Assembly (NCBI GenBank): GCA_913061435.1
Contig: CAJXUK010000008.1
Coordinates: forward strand, 1-64,000
DNA length: 64,000 bases
Source: an uncultured Thalassolituus sp.
Lineage (GTDB): Bacteria; Pseudomonadota; Gammaproteobacteria; Pseudomonadales; Oceanobacteraceae
Reading direction: 5' to 3'
Made by a program: the position numbers and the translations under genes. The notes under the pieces were generated by a model. The model was not told the origin of the DNA, did no database searches, and was given only the letters and a program-made list of their open reading frames with translations. This document shows, piece by piece, positions 8,575 to 18,128 of this stretch (position 1 is its first letter; every line of letters begins with the position of its first letter).

Positions 8575-8621
8575 ACTTATTGCATTATTTGGGTAATATT
8601 GAGCAACCATTAATATTTAAA

Positions 8622-9446
8622 CTATTTGATATTATTCCAAATAGCCAAACTCGCCTCAGCCTGATTCATGGTGTAGAAGTGAATCCCTGGCGCGCCTTGC
8701 TCTAATAGCTTACGGCTCAAATCAGATACAACTTCTTCACCAAATTTCATAATACTTGCTTGATCATCACCGTAGGCTTCTAATTGCTTGCGAATCCAGC
8801 GAGGAATTTCTGCGCCACAAGCATCAGAAAAGCGTGCAAGTTTCGAATAGTTGGTAATTGGCATAATCCCGGGAATTATCGGAATCTGGATGCCCATTGC
8901 TTGCACGCGTTCTACAAAGTGGAAGTAGCTGTCGGCGTTAAAAAAGTACTGAGTAATTGCACTGTCTGCTCCGGCTTTTACTTTGCGTTCGAAATTTTTT
9001 AAATCGTTTTCAAAGTTATCTGCTTGCGGGTGCATTTCGGGGTAGGCCGCGACTTCTAGGGTAAAGTGGTCACCGGTTTCTTGGCGAATAAATTCAACCA
9101 GTTCGTTGGCGTAACGCAATTCGCTATTGGCCATGCCTGTACCAGAAGGTAAGTCACCACGTAAGGTTACAATGCGTTTTATGCCCATTTCTTTATAATC
9201 AAGCAATATTTCACGCAAGTCGGCTTTGCTGTCACCTACACAAGACAGGTGAGGCGCAGCGGCAACGCCGGATTCTTGAACTGCCTTAACGATTGCGCGG
9301 GTACGGTCTCTTGTTGAGCCACCAGCGCCATAGGTGACCGAGATAAATTCAGGGTTTTCTTGAGCTAAACGATCACGTACTTTTAATAATTTTTCTGTAC
9401 CGGATTCTGTTTGAGTAGGGAAAAATTCAAAACTTATGTTGGTCAT
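8622..9446 (-). CDS. metF: Methylenetetrahydrofolate reductase
   Basis: A 274-residue flavoprotein that reduces 5,10-methylene-THF to 5-methyl-THF for methionine synthesis. The N-terminus ISFEFFPTQTESG, the FISVTYGAGGS block near 34-45 and GDLPSG near 97 are family hallmarks of the TIM-barrel FAD enzyme; length matches bacterial MetF. It belongs functionally with metK, ahcY and sahR upstream on the same strand, and MetF is a core SahR-regulon member in other Proteobacteria. A strong hairpin terminator lies only 26 bases before its ATG, which has an AAAGGAG ribosome site. Expression therefore depends on read-through or on a promoter I could not see. Confidence 0.95.
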   Translation of the reverse strand: MTNISFEFFPTQTESGTEKLLKVRDRLAQENPEFISVTYGAGGSTRDRTRAIVKAVQESGVAAAPHLSCVGDSKADLREILLDYKEMGIKRIVTLRGDLPSGTGMANSELRYANELVEFIRQETGDHFTLEVAAYPEMHPQADNFENDLKNFERKVKAGADSAITQYFFNADSYFHFVERVQAMGIQIPIIPGIMPITNYSKLARFSDACGAEIPRWIRKQLEAYGDDQASIMKFGEEVVSDLSRKLLEQGAPGIHFYTMNQAEASLAIWNNIK

Positions 9447-9472
9447 AATCGCTCCTTTAATGAGTTGCTGGC

Positions 9473-9507
9473 AAAAAAAAGACAGACCGATGAAAATCGA
9501 TCTGTCT
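9473..9507 (-). terminator. Rho-independent terminator between ahcY and metF
   Basis: On the - strand a 12-bp stem (AGACAGATCGAT with ATCGGTCTGTCT, one wobble pair) closes a TTTC loop and is followed by eight T. It lies 33 bases after ahcY and just before metF. Confidence 0.9.
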
Positions 9508-9539
9508 CAGTGTCAATAACGACAAATAATGTCTAAATC

Positions 9540-10937
9540 TTAGTACTTATAAGTTTCAGATTTATAAGGGCCTTCAACAGGAACGTTAATGTAATCCGCT
9601 TGTTCTTGCGTTAGCTTGGTCATTACGCCACCAAAGCCAGCAACCATGTCGGCGGCTACTTCTTCGTCTAGCTTCTTAGGAAGTACTTTAACGTAGATGT
9701 TTTCGGCTTTTTCAGCTTCTGGAAGGTCTGCAAATTTAGCATCCCAAAGGTACATCTGAGCCAGTACTTGGTTAGCGAAAGAGCCATCCATAATACGGCT
9801 TGGGTGACCAGTGGCGTTGCCTAGGTTAACCAAGCGGCCTTCTGAAAGTAGGATCAAGTGATCGTTACCTTCGCCACGAATTACTTTATGAACCTGTGGC
9901 TTAACTTCTAACCATTCCCAGTTTTCACGCATGAATGCGGTATCGATTTCGTTGTCGAAGTGACCAATGTTACTAACAACCGCACCGGATTTAAGTGCTT
10001 GCAGCATGAACTTGTCACACACGTTGGCGTTACCGGTGGTGGTAACAATTAGATCAGTCTTAGAAAGAAGGTCTTTGTTAATCCCTTCCATGGTGCCGGT
10101 GTTAACGCCGTCAATGTAAGGAGAAACCACTTCAAAACCGTCCATGCAGGCTTGCATAGCACAGATAGGGTCGATTTCGGTTACGCGAACAATCATACCT
10201 TCTTGGTTTAATGACTGTGCAGAACCTTTACCTACGTCACCGTAGCCGATAACCAAGGCTTTTTTACCCGCAAGCAGGTGGTCGGTACCACGCTTGATGG
10301 CGTCATTTAAAGAATGACGACAGCCGTATTTGTTGTCATTTTTGGCTTTGGTTACGGCATCGTTAACGTTGATGGCAGGAACTTTAAGTTCGCCTTTTTC
10401 CATCATTTCTAATAAGCGATGAACACCCGTAGTCGTTTCTTCAGAAATACCATTAATAGTCGGTAACATCTGCGGGTATTTGTTGTGAACCATTTCAGTT
10501 AAGTCACCGCCATCGTCAAGGATGATGTTGGCATCCCAAACTTGGTCAGAGTCTTTTTCAGCTAAAATAGTTTGTTCAATGCACCACAAAAACTCTTCTT
10601 CTGTTTCACCTTTCCAAGCGAAAACAGGAATGCCAGCAGCAGCAACTGCAGCGGCTGCATGGTCTTGGGTCGAGAAGATGTTGCAAGAAGACCAGCGAAC
10701 TTCAGCACCTAGGTCTACCAATGTTTCAATCAAAACAGCGGTTTGAATGGTCATATGAATGCAACCCATGATCTTTGCACCGGCTAGAGGTTGTGCTTCT
10801 TTGTATTTTGCACGCAACGCCATTAGTGCTGGCATTTCGCCTTCAGCGATGTCAATTTCCATACGGCCCCAATCGGCATCAGCTTTAAATGCTTCTGGGG
10901 TTTTTGCTGCTACTGCGTAATCTGTAAATGTTGTCAT
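9540..10937 (-). CDS. ahcY: Adenosylhomocysteinase
   Basis: A 465-residue NAD-dependent enzyme that hydrolyses S-adenosylhomocysteine to adenosine and homocysteine, removing the product inhibitor of methyltransferases. Recognisable blocks are [15 protein letters not shown], the substrate-site NDAVTK with its lysine, the Rossmann NAD loop [10 protein letters not shown], and the C-terminal tail [14 protein letters not shown] whose Lys-Tyr contributes to the cofactor site. The ATG at 10937 is preferred over an in-frame TTG at 10952 because an AGAGAG ribosome site lies directly before it. It follows metK by 22 bases and is surely cotranscribed with it. Confidence 0.96.
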   Translation of the reverse strand: MTTFTDYAVAAKTPEAFKADADWGRMEIDIAEGEMPALMALRAKYKEAQPLAGAKIMGCIHMTIQTAVLIETLVDLGAEVRWSSCNIFSTQDHAAAAVAAAGIPVFAWKGETEEEFLWCIEQTILAEKDSDQVWDANIILDDGGDLTEMVHNKYPQMLPTINGISEETTTGVHRLLEMMEKGELKVPAINVNDAVTKAKNDNKYGCRHSLNDAIKRGTDHLLAGKKALVIGYGDVGKGSAQSLNQEGMIVRVTEIDPICAMQACMDGFEVVSPYIDGVNTGTMEGINKDLLSKTDLIVTTTGNANVCDKFMLQALKSGAVVSNIGHFDNEIDTAFMRENWEWLEVKPQVHKVIRGEGNDHLILLSEGRLVNLGNATGHPSRIMDGSFANQVLAQMYLWDAKFADLPEAEKAENIYVKVLPKKLDEEVAADMVAGFGGVMTKLTQEQADYINVPVEGPYKSETYKY

Positions 10938-10959
10938 GTTGTCTCTCTGCAATAAATGT

Positions 10960-12186
10960 TTATACGTTAGCCGCTTTTTTTAGGGCGTCGATCTTGTCGG
11001 TGCGCTCCCAAGTGAAGGCGGTAAATGTTTTTGATTGTTTTTCGCCACGATCTTCGTATTCGTAAGTATGCTCAAACGGTTCGCGACCAAAGTGGCCATA
11101 AGCGGCTGTGATCTGATACATAGGGTTCAGTAGTTCAAGCTGATTTTGAATAGCGTAAGGACGTAAGTCGAAAACTTCACGAATCACTTTCGCTAGTTTG
11201 ATATCGCCTTCTTTGCCAGCACCCAGCTTGCCAGTACCAAAAGTGTTTACTGAAATTGATGTTGGCTCAGCAACACCAATCGCGTAAGACACTTGAATCT
11301 CACAGCGATCTGCTAACCCTGCTGCAACAATATTTTTAGCCACATAACGACCCATGTAAGCTGCCGAGCGGTCTACTTTTGACGGATCTTTACCCGAGAA
11401 AGCACCGCCACCATGACGCGCCATGCCGCCATAGGTATCAACAATGATCTTACGACCGGTAAGGCCAGCGTCGCCCACAGGGCCACCGATTACAAAGTTA
11501 CCTGTTGGATTGATGTGGTAAAGCGTATCGGCAGTTAACCATTCGGCTGGTAATACCGGCTTAATAATGTGCTCTAGCACTTCTTTGCGAAGGTCTTCTA
11601 GGCTGATATCTGGGTTGTGCTGGGTTGAAAGAACCACGGCATCAACGACAGGATGTTCGCCTTCGTAATTAATCGTCACCTGAGATTTGGCATCGGGGCG
11701 CAACCAAGGAAGGGTGCCATTACGACGTAATTCCGCTTGGCGTTCTACCAACAAATGCGCGTAATAAACCGGAGCAGGCATTAACGATTCGGTCTCGTTA
11801 GTTGCATAACCAAACATTAAACCTTGGTCACCTGCGCCTTGGTCTTCTGGTTTAGCGCGGTCAACACCTTGGTTGATATCAACCGACTGTTTGCCAATGC
11901 CGTTTAACACAGCACAGGTTTCGCCATCAAAGCCAACTTCAGAGCTGTTGTAGCCAATGCCTTTGATCACGTTACGAACAATGTCTTCAAGGTCGACATA
12001 ACAAGAAGTTGTTACTTCGCCAGCAACAATTGCCATACCTGTTTTAACCAAGGTTTCAACGGCTACGCGCGCATGTGGGTCACGGGCTATTATGGCATCC
12101 AGAACCGCATCAGAAATCTGATCGGCTACTTTGTCTGGGTGTCCTTCTGAAACGGATTCAGATGTAAAAATTGAATATTCGCTCAT
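10960..12186 (-). CDS. metK: S-adenosylmethionine synthetase
   Basis: A 408-residue enzyme making S-adenosylmethionine from methionine and ATP. It shows the MetK signatures [20 protein letters not shown] near 9-28, [30 protein letters not shown] with the catalytic lysine loop, and the terminal ERTDK region; length fits the family. Its ATG has an AGGAGAG ribosome site. It lies between sahR and ahcY in one - strand unit. The hairpin CGTGCA/TGCACG at the end of sahR has no T-run, so transcription should pass through to metK. Confidence 0.97.
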   Translation of the reverse strand: MSEYSIFTSESVSEGHPDKVADQISDAVLDAIIARDPHARVAVETLVKTGMAIVAGEVTTSCYVDLEDIVRNVIKGIGYNSSEVGFDGETCAVLNGIGKQSVDINQGVDRAKPEDQGAGDQGLMFGYATNETESLMPAPVYYAHLLVERQAELRRNGTLPWLRPDAKSQVTINYEGEHPVVDAVVLSTQHNPDISLEDLRKEVLEHIIKPVLPAEWLTADTLYHINPTGNFVIGGPVGDAGLTGRKIIVDTYGGMARHGGGAFSGKDPSKVDRSAAYMGRYVAKNIVAAGLADRCEIQVSYAIGVAEPTSISVNTFGTGKLGAGKEGDIKLAKVIREVFDLRPYAIQNQLELLNPMYQITAAYGHFGREPFEHTYEYEDRGEKQSKTFTAFTWERTDKIDALKKAANV

Positions 12187-12245
12187 TACTCTCTCCTAAT
12201 GTGTTTAGGCCTAATACATAGGGCTGTTAGTGGTAATCGTGCAGT

Positions 12246-13256
12246 TCATGATAATGCACGACGAAATGTTCTGAATTGGATTTGAAACCCATTTCGTAAA
12301 GCTAAAAATTGTGTTTGTTCTTCTTGCAGCTGGGCGTCTTTTGCCCAGCGAGTTAAATCTTCTGGAGCAAAGCCTAGCCATAAATCGCCACAAGATTCTC
12401 TTGCCCATTCTTGGTCGTGAGCGCATAAATCGGTGATTAACAAACAGCCGCCTGGCTTTAACAGCTGTGCGCTGTGATTAAAAATCTCTTTGGGCGCAGG
12501 TACGTGGTGAAGCACCATATTACAAGTGATTAAATCAGCCTTAATCTCTTGATCTAAAGCCAATTGGCAATCGCCGTGTAACAGCTCTACGTTATTTAAG
12601 GCTTGCTCGTTTACTTTTGCCCGTGCTTTTTTCAACATGGCATCCGACACATCAAGGCCAATGATCTGCTGAAACCGCTCGCTGAGCGCTGGCAACAAAT
12701 CCCCTTCTCCTGGCCCAATCTCTAAGGCGGACTTAGTATTTTGTAAATTTAGCGTAGCAACAAAATATTCTAAGGCTTCGCCGTATTGCTCATGAGAGGC
12801 AATTAAGTCCTGCTTTTCAAGAAACTCACTGGCGTGCTTGGTGAAAAACTCTTGTGAATTCAGCGATCGTTCTTGGTAAAGGTTTTGCAAGCGCTGAGTA
12901 ATGGGTTCTGGCAGAAACAACCTGTCCAGTGTGGCCAATAAAGAATGCGTTAGCTCAAACCAAGTGTCGTTGGGAGCAATGAAAGGGCGGCGATAAAAAA
13001 TTGAATTACCTTCACGCCGAGTGGTTACCAACCCTGCTTTAGCCAATATTTTTAAATGATGACTCATACTGCTTTGTTTAACGTCAAATAACTCACACAA
13101 CTCTAAAACACCAAAAGACCCTTCACCTAAAATGCGCAAAATATTCAGGCGCAAAGGATCCGCGCTGGCTTTTGAGTAAGACGCTAATGCATCAATACTT
13201 GGGTGAGTATTGATGGAGTTGTTGGCTGTGGTAATTGAAATAGCTTGGTTTAACAT
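12246..13256 (-). CDS. sahR: SahR-type regulator: ArsR DNA-binding domain fused to a methyltransferase-like sensor
   Basis: A 336-residue protein with an N-terminal ArsR-type winged helix (about 20-95; recognition region VKQSSMSHHLKIL) and a C-terminal class I methyltransferase fold (about 145-336; SAM/SAH motif LEIGPGEGD at 178-186, then GLDVS). This architecture, next to metK-ahcY-metF, matches SahR, a repressor described in Proteobacteria that releases DNA when S-adenosylhomocysteine binds its methyltransferase-like domain. It heads the operon and has a perfect palindrome over its own promoter. Whether the C-terminal domain still methylates anything is unknown; in SahR it acts as a sensor. 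Confidence 0.85.
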   Translation of the reverse strand: MLNQAISITTANNSINTHPSIDALASYSKASADPLRLNILRILGEGSFGVLELCELFDVKQSSMSHHLKILAKAGLVTTRREGNSIFYRRPFIAPNDTWFELTHSLLATLDRLFLPEPITQRLQNLYQERSLNSQEFFTKHASEFLEKQDLIASHEQYGEALEYFVATLNLQNTKSALEIGPGEGDLLPALSERFQQIIGLDVSDAMLKKARAKVNEQALNNVELLHGDCQLALDQEIKADLITCNMVLHHVPAPKEIFNHSAQLLKPGGCLLITDLCAHDQEWARESCGDLWLGFAPEDLTRWAKDAQLQEEQTQFLALRNGFQIQFRTFRRALS

Positions 13257-13263
13257 GCAGTGC

Positions 13264-13309
13264 AGTCTAGCAGAAATAAAACCTATATCAATTTATTTTG
13301 ATATAGGTT
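13264..13309 (-). promoter_or_regulatory. sahR promoter with palindromic SahR-type operator
   Basis: A perfect inverted repeat, AACCTATATCAA (13280-13291) and TTGATATAGGTT (13298-13309), is separated by six bases. On the - strand the proximal arm contains TTGATA (13286-13291) as a -35, followed after 16 bases by TAGACT (13264-13269) as a -10. A repressor on the palindrome would block RNA polymerase, so autoregulation of sahR-metK-ahcY is expected. The palindrome is also upstream of tkt, but 173 bases away. Confidence 0.75.
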
Positions 13310-13481
13310 GTTGGTTGCGGATGGATTTTTTGCCTCAACCTTGCCCAAACTGACCATATAAGCGACAATAGCGCGCCATTTTTATCTGTCTAAAGCCTCA
13401 GCAGCTTAGGCGGTGAATGCTAGTCTTAGAAATTAGCATCATAAATTAATTTATAAATCGTAATAGCCGGAGAGTCATTTC

Positions 13482-15476
13482 ATGACATCACGTACAGAAC
13501 TTGCCAATGCCATTCGTGCCTTGAGTATGGACGCCGTCCAACAAGCAAAATCAGGCCACCCAGGCGCGCCAATGGGAATGGCTGATATCGCTGAAGTTCT
13601 ATGGAATGACTTCTTAAAGCACAACCCAGAAAACCCAGATTGGGCTGATCGCGACCGTTTTATTTTGTCGAATGGTCACGGCTCTATGTTGATCTACTCG
13701 TTATTGCACCTTTCTGGTTACGATCTTCCGATCGAAGAATTAAAAAACTTCCGTCAAATGCATTCTAAAACGCCCGGTCACCCAGAATATGGCTATGCAC
13801 CAGGTATCGAAACAACGACAGGCCCATTAGGCCAAGGTATCGCTAACGGTGTGGGTATGGCGGTTGCTGAGAAGGTTTTGGCCGCTCAGTTCAATAAGCC
13901 GGGTCACGATGTTGTTGATCATAATACCTACGTCTTCATGGGCGATGGCTGCATGATGGAAGGTATCTCCCACGAAGCGTGTTCGTTGGCGGGTACGTTA
14001 GGTTTAGGCAAACTGATTGCGTTCTACGACGATAACGGCATTTCAATCGATGGTGAAGTTGAAGGTTGGTTCACCGACGATACCGTACAGCGCTTCCAGT
14101 CTTACGGCTGGCAGGTGATTCCGAAAGTAAATGGCCACGATCCAGAAGAGATCAAAGCGGCGATTGAAAACGCGAAAGAAAATACCGATCAACCGACGTT
14201 GATTTGCTGCAAAACCATTATTGGTTTTGGTTCACCAAACAAAGAAGGTAAAGAAGATTGTCACGGTGCGCCACTAGGCGACGACGAAATCAAACTCACT
14301 AAAGAACGTTTGGGTTGGAAGCATGGCGCTTTCGAAATTCCAGAAGATGTTTATAACGGTTGGGATGCACGCATCTCAGGCGTTGAAAAAGAAAGCAGCT
14401 GGAATGATAGATTTGCAGCTTATACCGCTGAGTTCCCAGAGCTAGCTGCTGAATACAAGCGTCGTATGGCCGGTGATCTTCCTGCTGATTTCTCTGAACA
14501 GGCTCAGGCTTACATCAATGAGTGCCAAGAGAAAGGCGAAAGCATTGCGAGCCGCAAAGCCTCGCAAAATACCTTGAATGCGTTTGGCCCTAAGCTGCCT
14601 GAGTTCTTAGGTGGTTCTGCTGATTTGGCCGGTTCTAACTTAACGCTTTGGGAAGGCTGCCAGGGTGTGAGTGCAGACGATGCCTCGGGTAACTACCTTT
14701 TTTACGGTGTTCGTGAATTCGCCATGAGCGCGATGATGAACGGTATTGCTTTGCACAAAGGCTTTGTTCCTTACGGTGCAACTTTCTTAATGTTCATGGA
14801 ATACGCCCGTAACGCGGTTCGTATGGCAGCATTAATGAAGCAACGCGCTATTTTTGTATACACCCACGATTCTATCGGTTTGGGTGAAGACGGCCCAACG
14901 CACCAGCCAGTTGAACAAGTTGCTAGCTTGCGTAATACGCCCAACATGCACGCATGGCGTCCATGTGATGCGGTTGAATCAGCGGTTTCTTGGAAATCTG
15001 CAATCGAACGTACCGATGGCCCAACGTCTTTGATTTTTTCACGTCAGGGGTTGCCACATCAAGAGCGTACAGCCACTCAGGTTGCTGACATCGCTAAAGG
15101 TGCTTACATCTTGAAAGACAGCGCTGCTGCACCAGAAGCTATCTTAATCGCAACCGGTTCTGAAGTTGGCTTAGCCATGGACGCAGCGAAAGAATTAGAA
15201 GCAAAAGGCAAAAACGTTCGCGTTGTGTCTATGCCATGTGCTGAAATCTTCTGCAAGCAAGATGCTGCTTATATTGAATCTGTATTACCAGCGGCTGTTA
15301 CCGCGCGTGTTGCAGTTGAAGCCTTGCATAAAGATTACTGGTACAAGTTTGTGGGCCTAAATGGCGCAATCGTGGGTATGGATACGTTCGGTGAGTCAGC
15401 ACCCATTAAAGATTTGATGAACCACTTCGGCTTTACGGTTGAGAAAGTTGTAGCCGCAGTTGAAGGCGTACTTTAA
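13482..15476 (+). CDS. tkt: Transketolase
   Basis: A 664-residue thiamine-diphosphate enzyme of the pentose phosphate pathway, transferring two-carbon ketol units. Visible hallmarks: the N-terminal [18 protein letters not shown] block with its conserved histidine, [14 protein letters not shown], the ThDP motif GDGCMMEG ending in an asparagine-containing [21 protein letters not shown], and [17 protein letters not shown] near the end. The ATG follows a GGAGAG ribosome site. A plausible promoter is TTGCCC (13341-13346) and GACAAT with 17 bases between. epd follows after five bases, so the two are cotranscribed. Confidence 0.97.
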   Translation: MTSRTELANAIRALSMDAVQQAKSGHPGAPMGMADIAEVLWNDFLKHNPENPDWADRDRFILSNGHGSMLIYSLLHLSGYDLPIEELKNFRQMHSKTPGHPEYGYAPGIETTTGPLGQGIANGVGMAVAEKVLAAQFNKPGHDVVDHNTYVFMGDGCMMEGISHEACSLAGTLGLGKLIAFYDDNGISIDGEVEGWFTDDTVQRFQSYGWQVIPKVNGHDPEEIKAAIENAKENTDQPTLICCKTIIGFGSPNKEGKEDCHGAPLGDDEIKLTKERLGWKHGAFEIPEDVYNGWDARISGVEKESSWNDRFAAYTAEFPELAAEYKRRMAGDLPADFSEQAQAYINECQEKGESIASRKASQNTLNAFGPKLPEFLGGSADLAGSNLTLWEGCQGVSADDASGNYLFYGVREFAMSAMMNGIALHKGFVPYGATFLMFMEYARNAVRMAALMKQRAIFVYTHDSIGLGEDGPTHQPVEQVASLRNTPNMHAWRPCDAVESAVSWKSAIERTDGPTSLIFSRQGLPHQERTATQVADIAKGAYILKDSAAAPEAILIATGSEVGLAMDAAKELEAKGKNVRVVSMPCAEIFCKQDAAYIESVLPAAVTARVAVEALHKDYWYKFVGLNGAIVGMDTFGESAPIKDLMNHFGFTVEKVVAAVEGVL

Positions 15477-15481
15477 ACCTT

Positions 15482-16513
15482 ATGATGCGCATAGCAATTA
15501 ATGGCTTTGGTCGAATAGGGCGCGGTATTTTACGCGCCTTGTACGAACGTAATTTGCACACACAATTACAGATTGTGGCTATTAACGAATTGGCTGATAT
15601 TGAGTCGGTGAGCTATATGTTGCGCTACGACAGTACTCATGGTCGTTTTCCGGGTTCTGTTGAACTTAAAAAAAACGATCTAGGGGTTGCTAACGGCATA
15701 GTGGTCAATGGCGATGCCATTCAGGTTTTTCATGAGCCTGAAGTCTCTAGCCTGCCTTGGCAAGCCCTTGAAGTTGACTTGGTATTAGAATGTACTGGCG
15801 TAGTGACGCACAGTGATCATGCTGAATTGCACTTAGTACAAGGAGCAAAGCGCGTTTTGATCTCTCATCCGGCAGAATCGGGTGTAGATGCAACGGTTAT
15901 TCAGGGATTCAATCAGCAAACCTTGTCTGCTGAGCATAAGATTATTTCTAATGGCTCGTGTTCGACTAACTGCTTAATTCCTATTTTACAGCTACTGAAT
16001 ACACAATTTGGCATTGATCGCGGCATGACCAGTACCATTCATTCGGCGATGAACGATCAGCCAGTGATTGACGCTTACCATTCAGATCTACGTCGTACCC
16101 GCGCCGCCGTGCAAAGTATTATTCCGGTTGAAACGGGTTTGGCGATTGGTATTACTCGGTTAATGCCCGAGTTAGCAGGAAAGTTTGAAAGCACTCATGT
16201 GCGAGTACCGACGATTAATGTCTCGGTATTAGATGTGACGTTACAGCTCAAGCAAGATGTCACGGTAGAACAGATAAATTCCCTATTTAAACAGGCGGCA
16301 GAGAGTGAATTGGCAGGTATTTTAGCCTTTACTCAAGAGCCTCACGCGTCGGTTGATTTTAACCATGACCCACATTCGGGTGTTGTGGATGGTACACAAA
16401 CCCGTGTTAGTGACGGTTCATTGGTCAAATTAATGATCTGGTTCGATAATGAATGGGGTTTTGCAAACCGTATGATAGATACGGCGTTGCAGTTAAAGAA
16501 TATAAGCGCTTGA
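15482..16513 (+). CDS. epd: Erythrose-4-phosphate dehydrogenase
   Basis: A 343-residue GAPDH-family enzyme. The NAD loop INGFGRIGRGILRAL starts at residue 5; the catalytic cysteine is near 160 in NGSCSTNC. It is called Epd rather than glycolytic GapA because of STIHSAMNDQPVIDAYH, the block DLRRTRAA, and VDFNHDPHSGVVDGTQTRV, all typical of E4P dehydrogenases that start pyridoxal-phosphate synthesis. Position between tkt and pgk is the classical epd context. Two ATGs stand in tandem at the start with no clear ribosome site, suggesting translational coupling to tkt five bases upstream. Confidence 0.88.
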   Translation: MMRIAINGFGRIGRGILRALYERNLHTQLQIVAINELADIESVSYMLRYDSTHGRFPGSVELKKNDLGVANGIVVNGDAIQVFHEPEVSSLPWQALEVDLVLECTGVVTHSDHAELHLVQGAKRVLISHPAESGVDATVIQGFNQQTLSAEHKIISNGSCSTNCLIPILQLLNTQFGIDRGMTSTIHSAMNDQPVIDAYHSDLRRTRAAVQSIIPVETGLAIGITRLMPELAGKFESTHVRVPTINVSVLDVTLQLKQDVTVEQINSLFKQAAESELAGILAFTQEPHASVDFNHDPHSGVVDGTQTRVSDGSLVKLMIWFDNEWGFANRMIDTALQLKNISA

Positions 16514-16528
16514 AAGTATTCTGTAATC

Positions 16529-16634
16529 GAGCAAAGTATGTATCCAAACTCGGAGACGTCGTAAATACGTCCCTGTAGACTTGGCCGTGGCATCCATGCC
16601 ACAGACACTCCTATTTGGATTACATTCTTTGCTC
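16529..16634. repeat. Imperfect palindromic element in the epd-pgk gap
   Basis: Terminal inverted repeats run GAGCAAAG...TCCAAA (16529-16548) and TTTGGAT...CTTTGCTC (16614-16634), differing by one insertion and one mismatch. The interior carries a second hairpin, GTGGCA/TGCCAC (16587-16602) with a four-base loop. It looks like a non-coding MITE-like or REP-like element of about 106 bp, or a large processing/terminator structure. Copy number elsewhere is not known. Confidence 0.6.
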
Positions 16635-16707
16635 TTTGCAGCATTACTTGTGCTGAAAAATTAAAGATTTAGCTCTTTTAAAGATTTATACAATTGGACG
16701 AGACATT

Positions 16708-17880
16708 ATGACTGTAATTAAAATGGCTGACCTGGCCGCCTCGGGTGAACTTAAAGGCAAGCGTGTATTAATTCGTGAAGACCTAAACGTGCCGGTTAAA
16801 GAGGGCAAGGTAACTTCTGATGCGCGTATTCGTGCGTCCTTGCCAACCATCAAGCTAGCGCTTGAAGCTGGCGCTAAAGTGATTGTAATGTCTCACCTTG
16901 GCCGCCCAACAGAAGGCGAGTTCGAAGAAAAATTCTCCATGGCGCCAGTCGCTGATCACTTGGCGGGTATGTTAGGTCGCCCGGTTGAATTGGTTAAAGA
17001 CTTCAAACAAGAGTTGAATATCGCTGACGGCGAATTGGTTCTGCTTGAAAACGTTCGCTTTAATAAAGGCGAAAAGAAAGACGAAGATCAGCTAGCCCAA
17101 GCCTATGCCGAGCTTTGTGATGTATTCGTAATGGATGCCTTTGGTACGGCTCACCGCGCTCAAGCTTCTACCCATGGTGTGGCTAAGTTTGCACCCATTG
17201 CTTGCGCAGGCCCATTATTGGCCGCTGAATTAGAAGCATTGGGTAAAGCATTAGATAACCCAGCGCGCCCATTGGTTGCTATTGTTGGTGGTTCTAAAGT
17301 ATCGACTAAATTAGAAGTACTAGAAAGTCTTTCCGATATCTGTGATCAGATTATTGTTGGTGGCGGTATCGCCAATACCTTCTTGGCTGCTGCTGGTAAG
17401 CCAGTGGGTAAGTCTTTGTATGAAGAAGACCTAGTGCCACAAGCAAAAGCTTTGATGGAAAAAGTATCTATTCCAGTCCCGACGGATGTTGTTTGCGCAA
17501 AAGAGTTTGCCGAAACAGCGACCGCGACTTTAAAAGACGCTAGCGAAGTCACCGCTGACGACATGATTTTTGATATCGGCCCTGACTCTGCCAAAGCATT
17601 GGCTGCGCAGTTGAAAGAAGCAAAAACGATTATTTGGAATGGCCCAGTTGGCGTATTCGAATTTGACCAGTTTGGCGAAGGCACTAAAGCATTAGCATTG
17701 GCCATTGCTGAGTCTGAAGGTTTCTCTATTGCGGGTGGTGGTGATACGCTAGCAGCTGTGGATAAATATGATATTGCTGATAAAGTCTCTTACATCTCAA
17801 CTGGTGGTGGTGCTTTCTTGGAATTTGTAGAAGGTAAGGTTTTACCAGCAGTTGCCATCCTAGAATCACGCGCTAAATGA
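16708..17880 (+). CDS. pgk: Phosphoglycerate kinase
   Basis: A 390-residue glycolytic kinase interconverting 1,3-bisphosphoglycerate and ATP with 3-phosphoglycerate. It shows [18 protein letters not shown] near 19-36, [13 protein letters not shown] with its substrate-binding histidine, [12 protein letters not shown], the hinge [10 protein letters not shown], the nucleotide site NGPVGVFE and the terminal STGGGAFLE. Length and order are normal. It stands between epd and fba, separated from each by a palindromic element, so it may have its own promoter. The ATG has only a weak GGACGAG ribosome site. Confidence 0.97.
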   Translation: MTVIKMADLAASGELKGKRVLIREDLNVPVKEGKVTSDARIRASLPTIKLALEAGAKVIVMSHLGRPTEGEFEEKFSMAPVADHLAGMLGRPVELVKDFKQELNIADGELVLLENVRFNKGEKKDEDQLAQAYAELCDVFVMDAFGTAHRAQASTHGVAKFAPIACAGPLLAAELEALGKALDNPARPLVAIVGGSKVSTKLEVLESLSDICDQIIVGGGIANTFLAAAGKPVGKSLYEEDLVPQAKALMEKVSIPVPTDVVCAKEFAETATATLKDASEVTADDMIFDIGPDSAKALAAQLKEAKTIIWNGPVGVFEFDQFGEGTKALALAIAESEGFSIAGGGDTLAAVDKYDIADKVSYISTGGGAFLEFVEGKVLPAVAILESRAK

Positions 17881-17886
17881 TTTATT

Positions 17887-18002
17887 GGAGTTACTGCGCT
17901 TAACTATGCTGCGTTAATAATCAACTTAGAGTGCTCACTTAGCGCGCTAAGCTCCGCCTCTGCGTTGATTCTTGCCTTGCCTAGTTTTCGCTCGCGACAC
18001 TC
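17887..18002. repeat. Large nested palindromic element in the pgk-fba gap
   Basis: Inside-out, the element has a perfect CTTAGCG/CGCTAAG core (17938-17951), arms AATCAACttAGAG (17918-17931) and CTCTgcGTTGATT (17957-17970), then an outer AACTATGC/GCCTAGTT pair, and finally GGAGT (17887-17891) with ACTCC (17998-18002). Nothing in it codes for protein. The style is that of dispersed intergenic repeats of marine and pseudomonad-like gammaproteobacteria; the number of copies in this genome is unknown. Confidence 0.6.
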
Positions 18003-18128
18003 CCTAAGATAAACTTGAAGAGTGTTGGTACAAATTAGTAAACCTGCGGTTGTTTTTATAAACCGCAGAAGCCGCTAGAATGGCGGAAAGAAGATTCAAA
18101 AAATTAAAATTTTAAAAGGGTATTTCTC

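Noticed and set aside
10935..10952. TTG start for AhcY giving five extra residues
   Set aside because: The added codons are the ribosome-binding site itself; the ATG at 10937 matches the family N-terminus.
12187..12245. SAM or SAH riboswitch before metK or ahcY
   Set aside because: The gaps are 59 and 22 bases and hold no recognisable riboswitch core; regulation is better explained by SahR and its operator.
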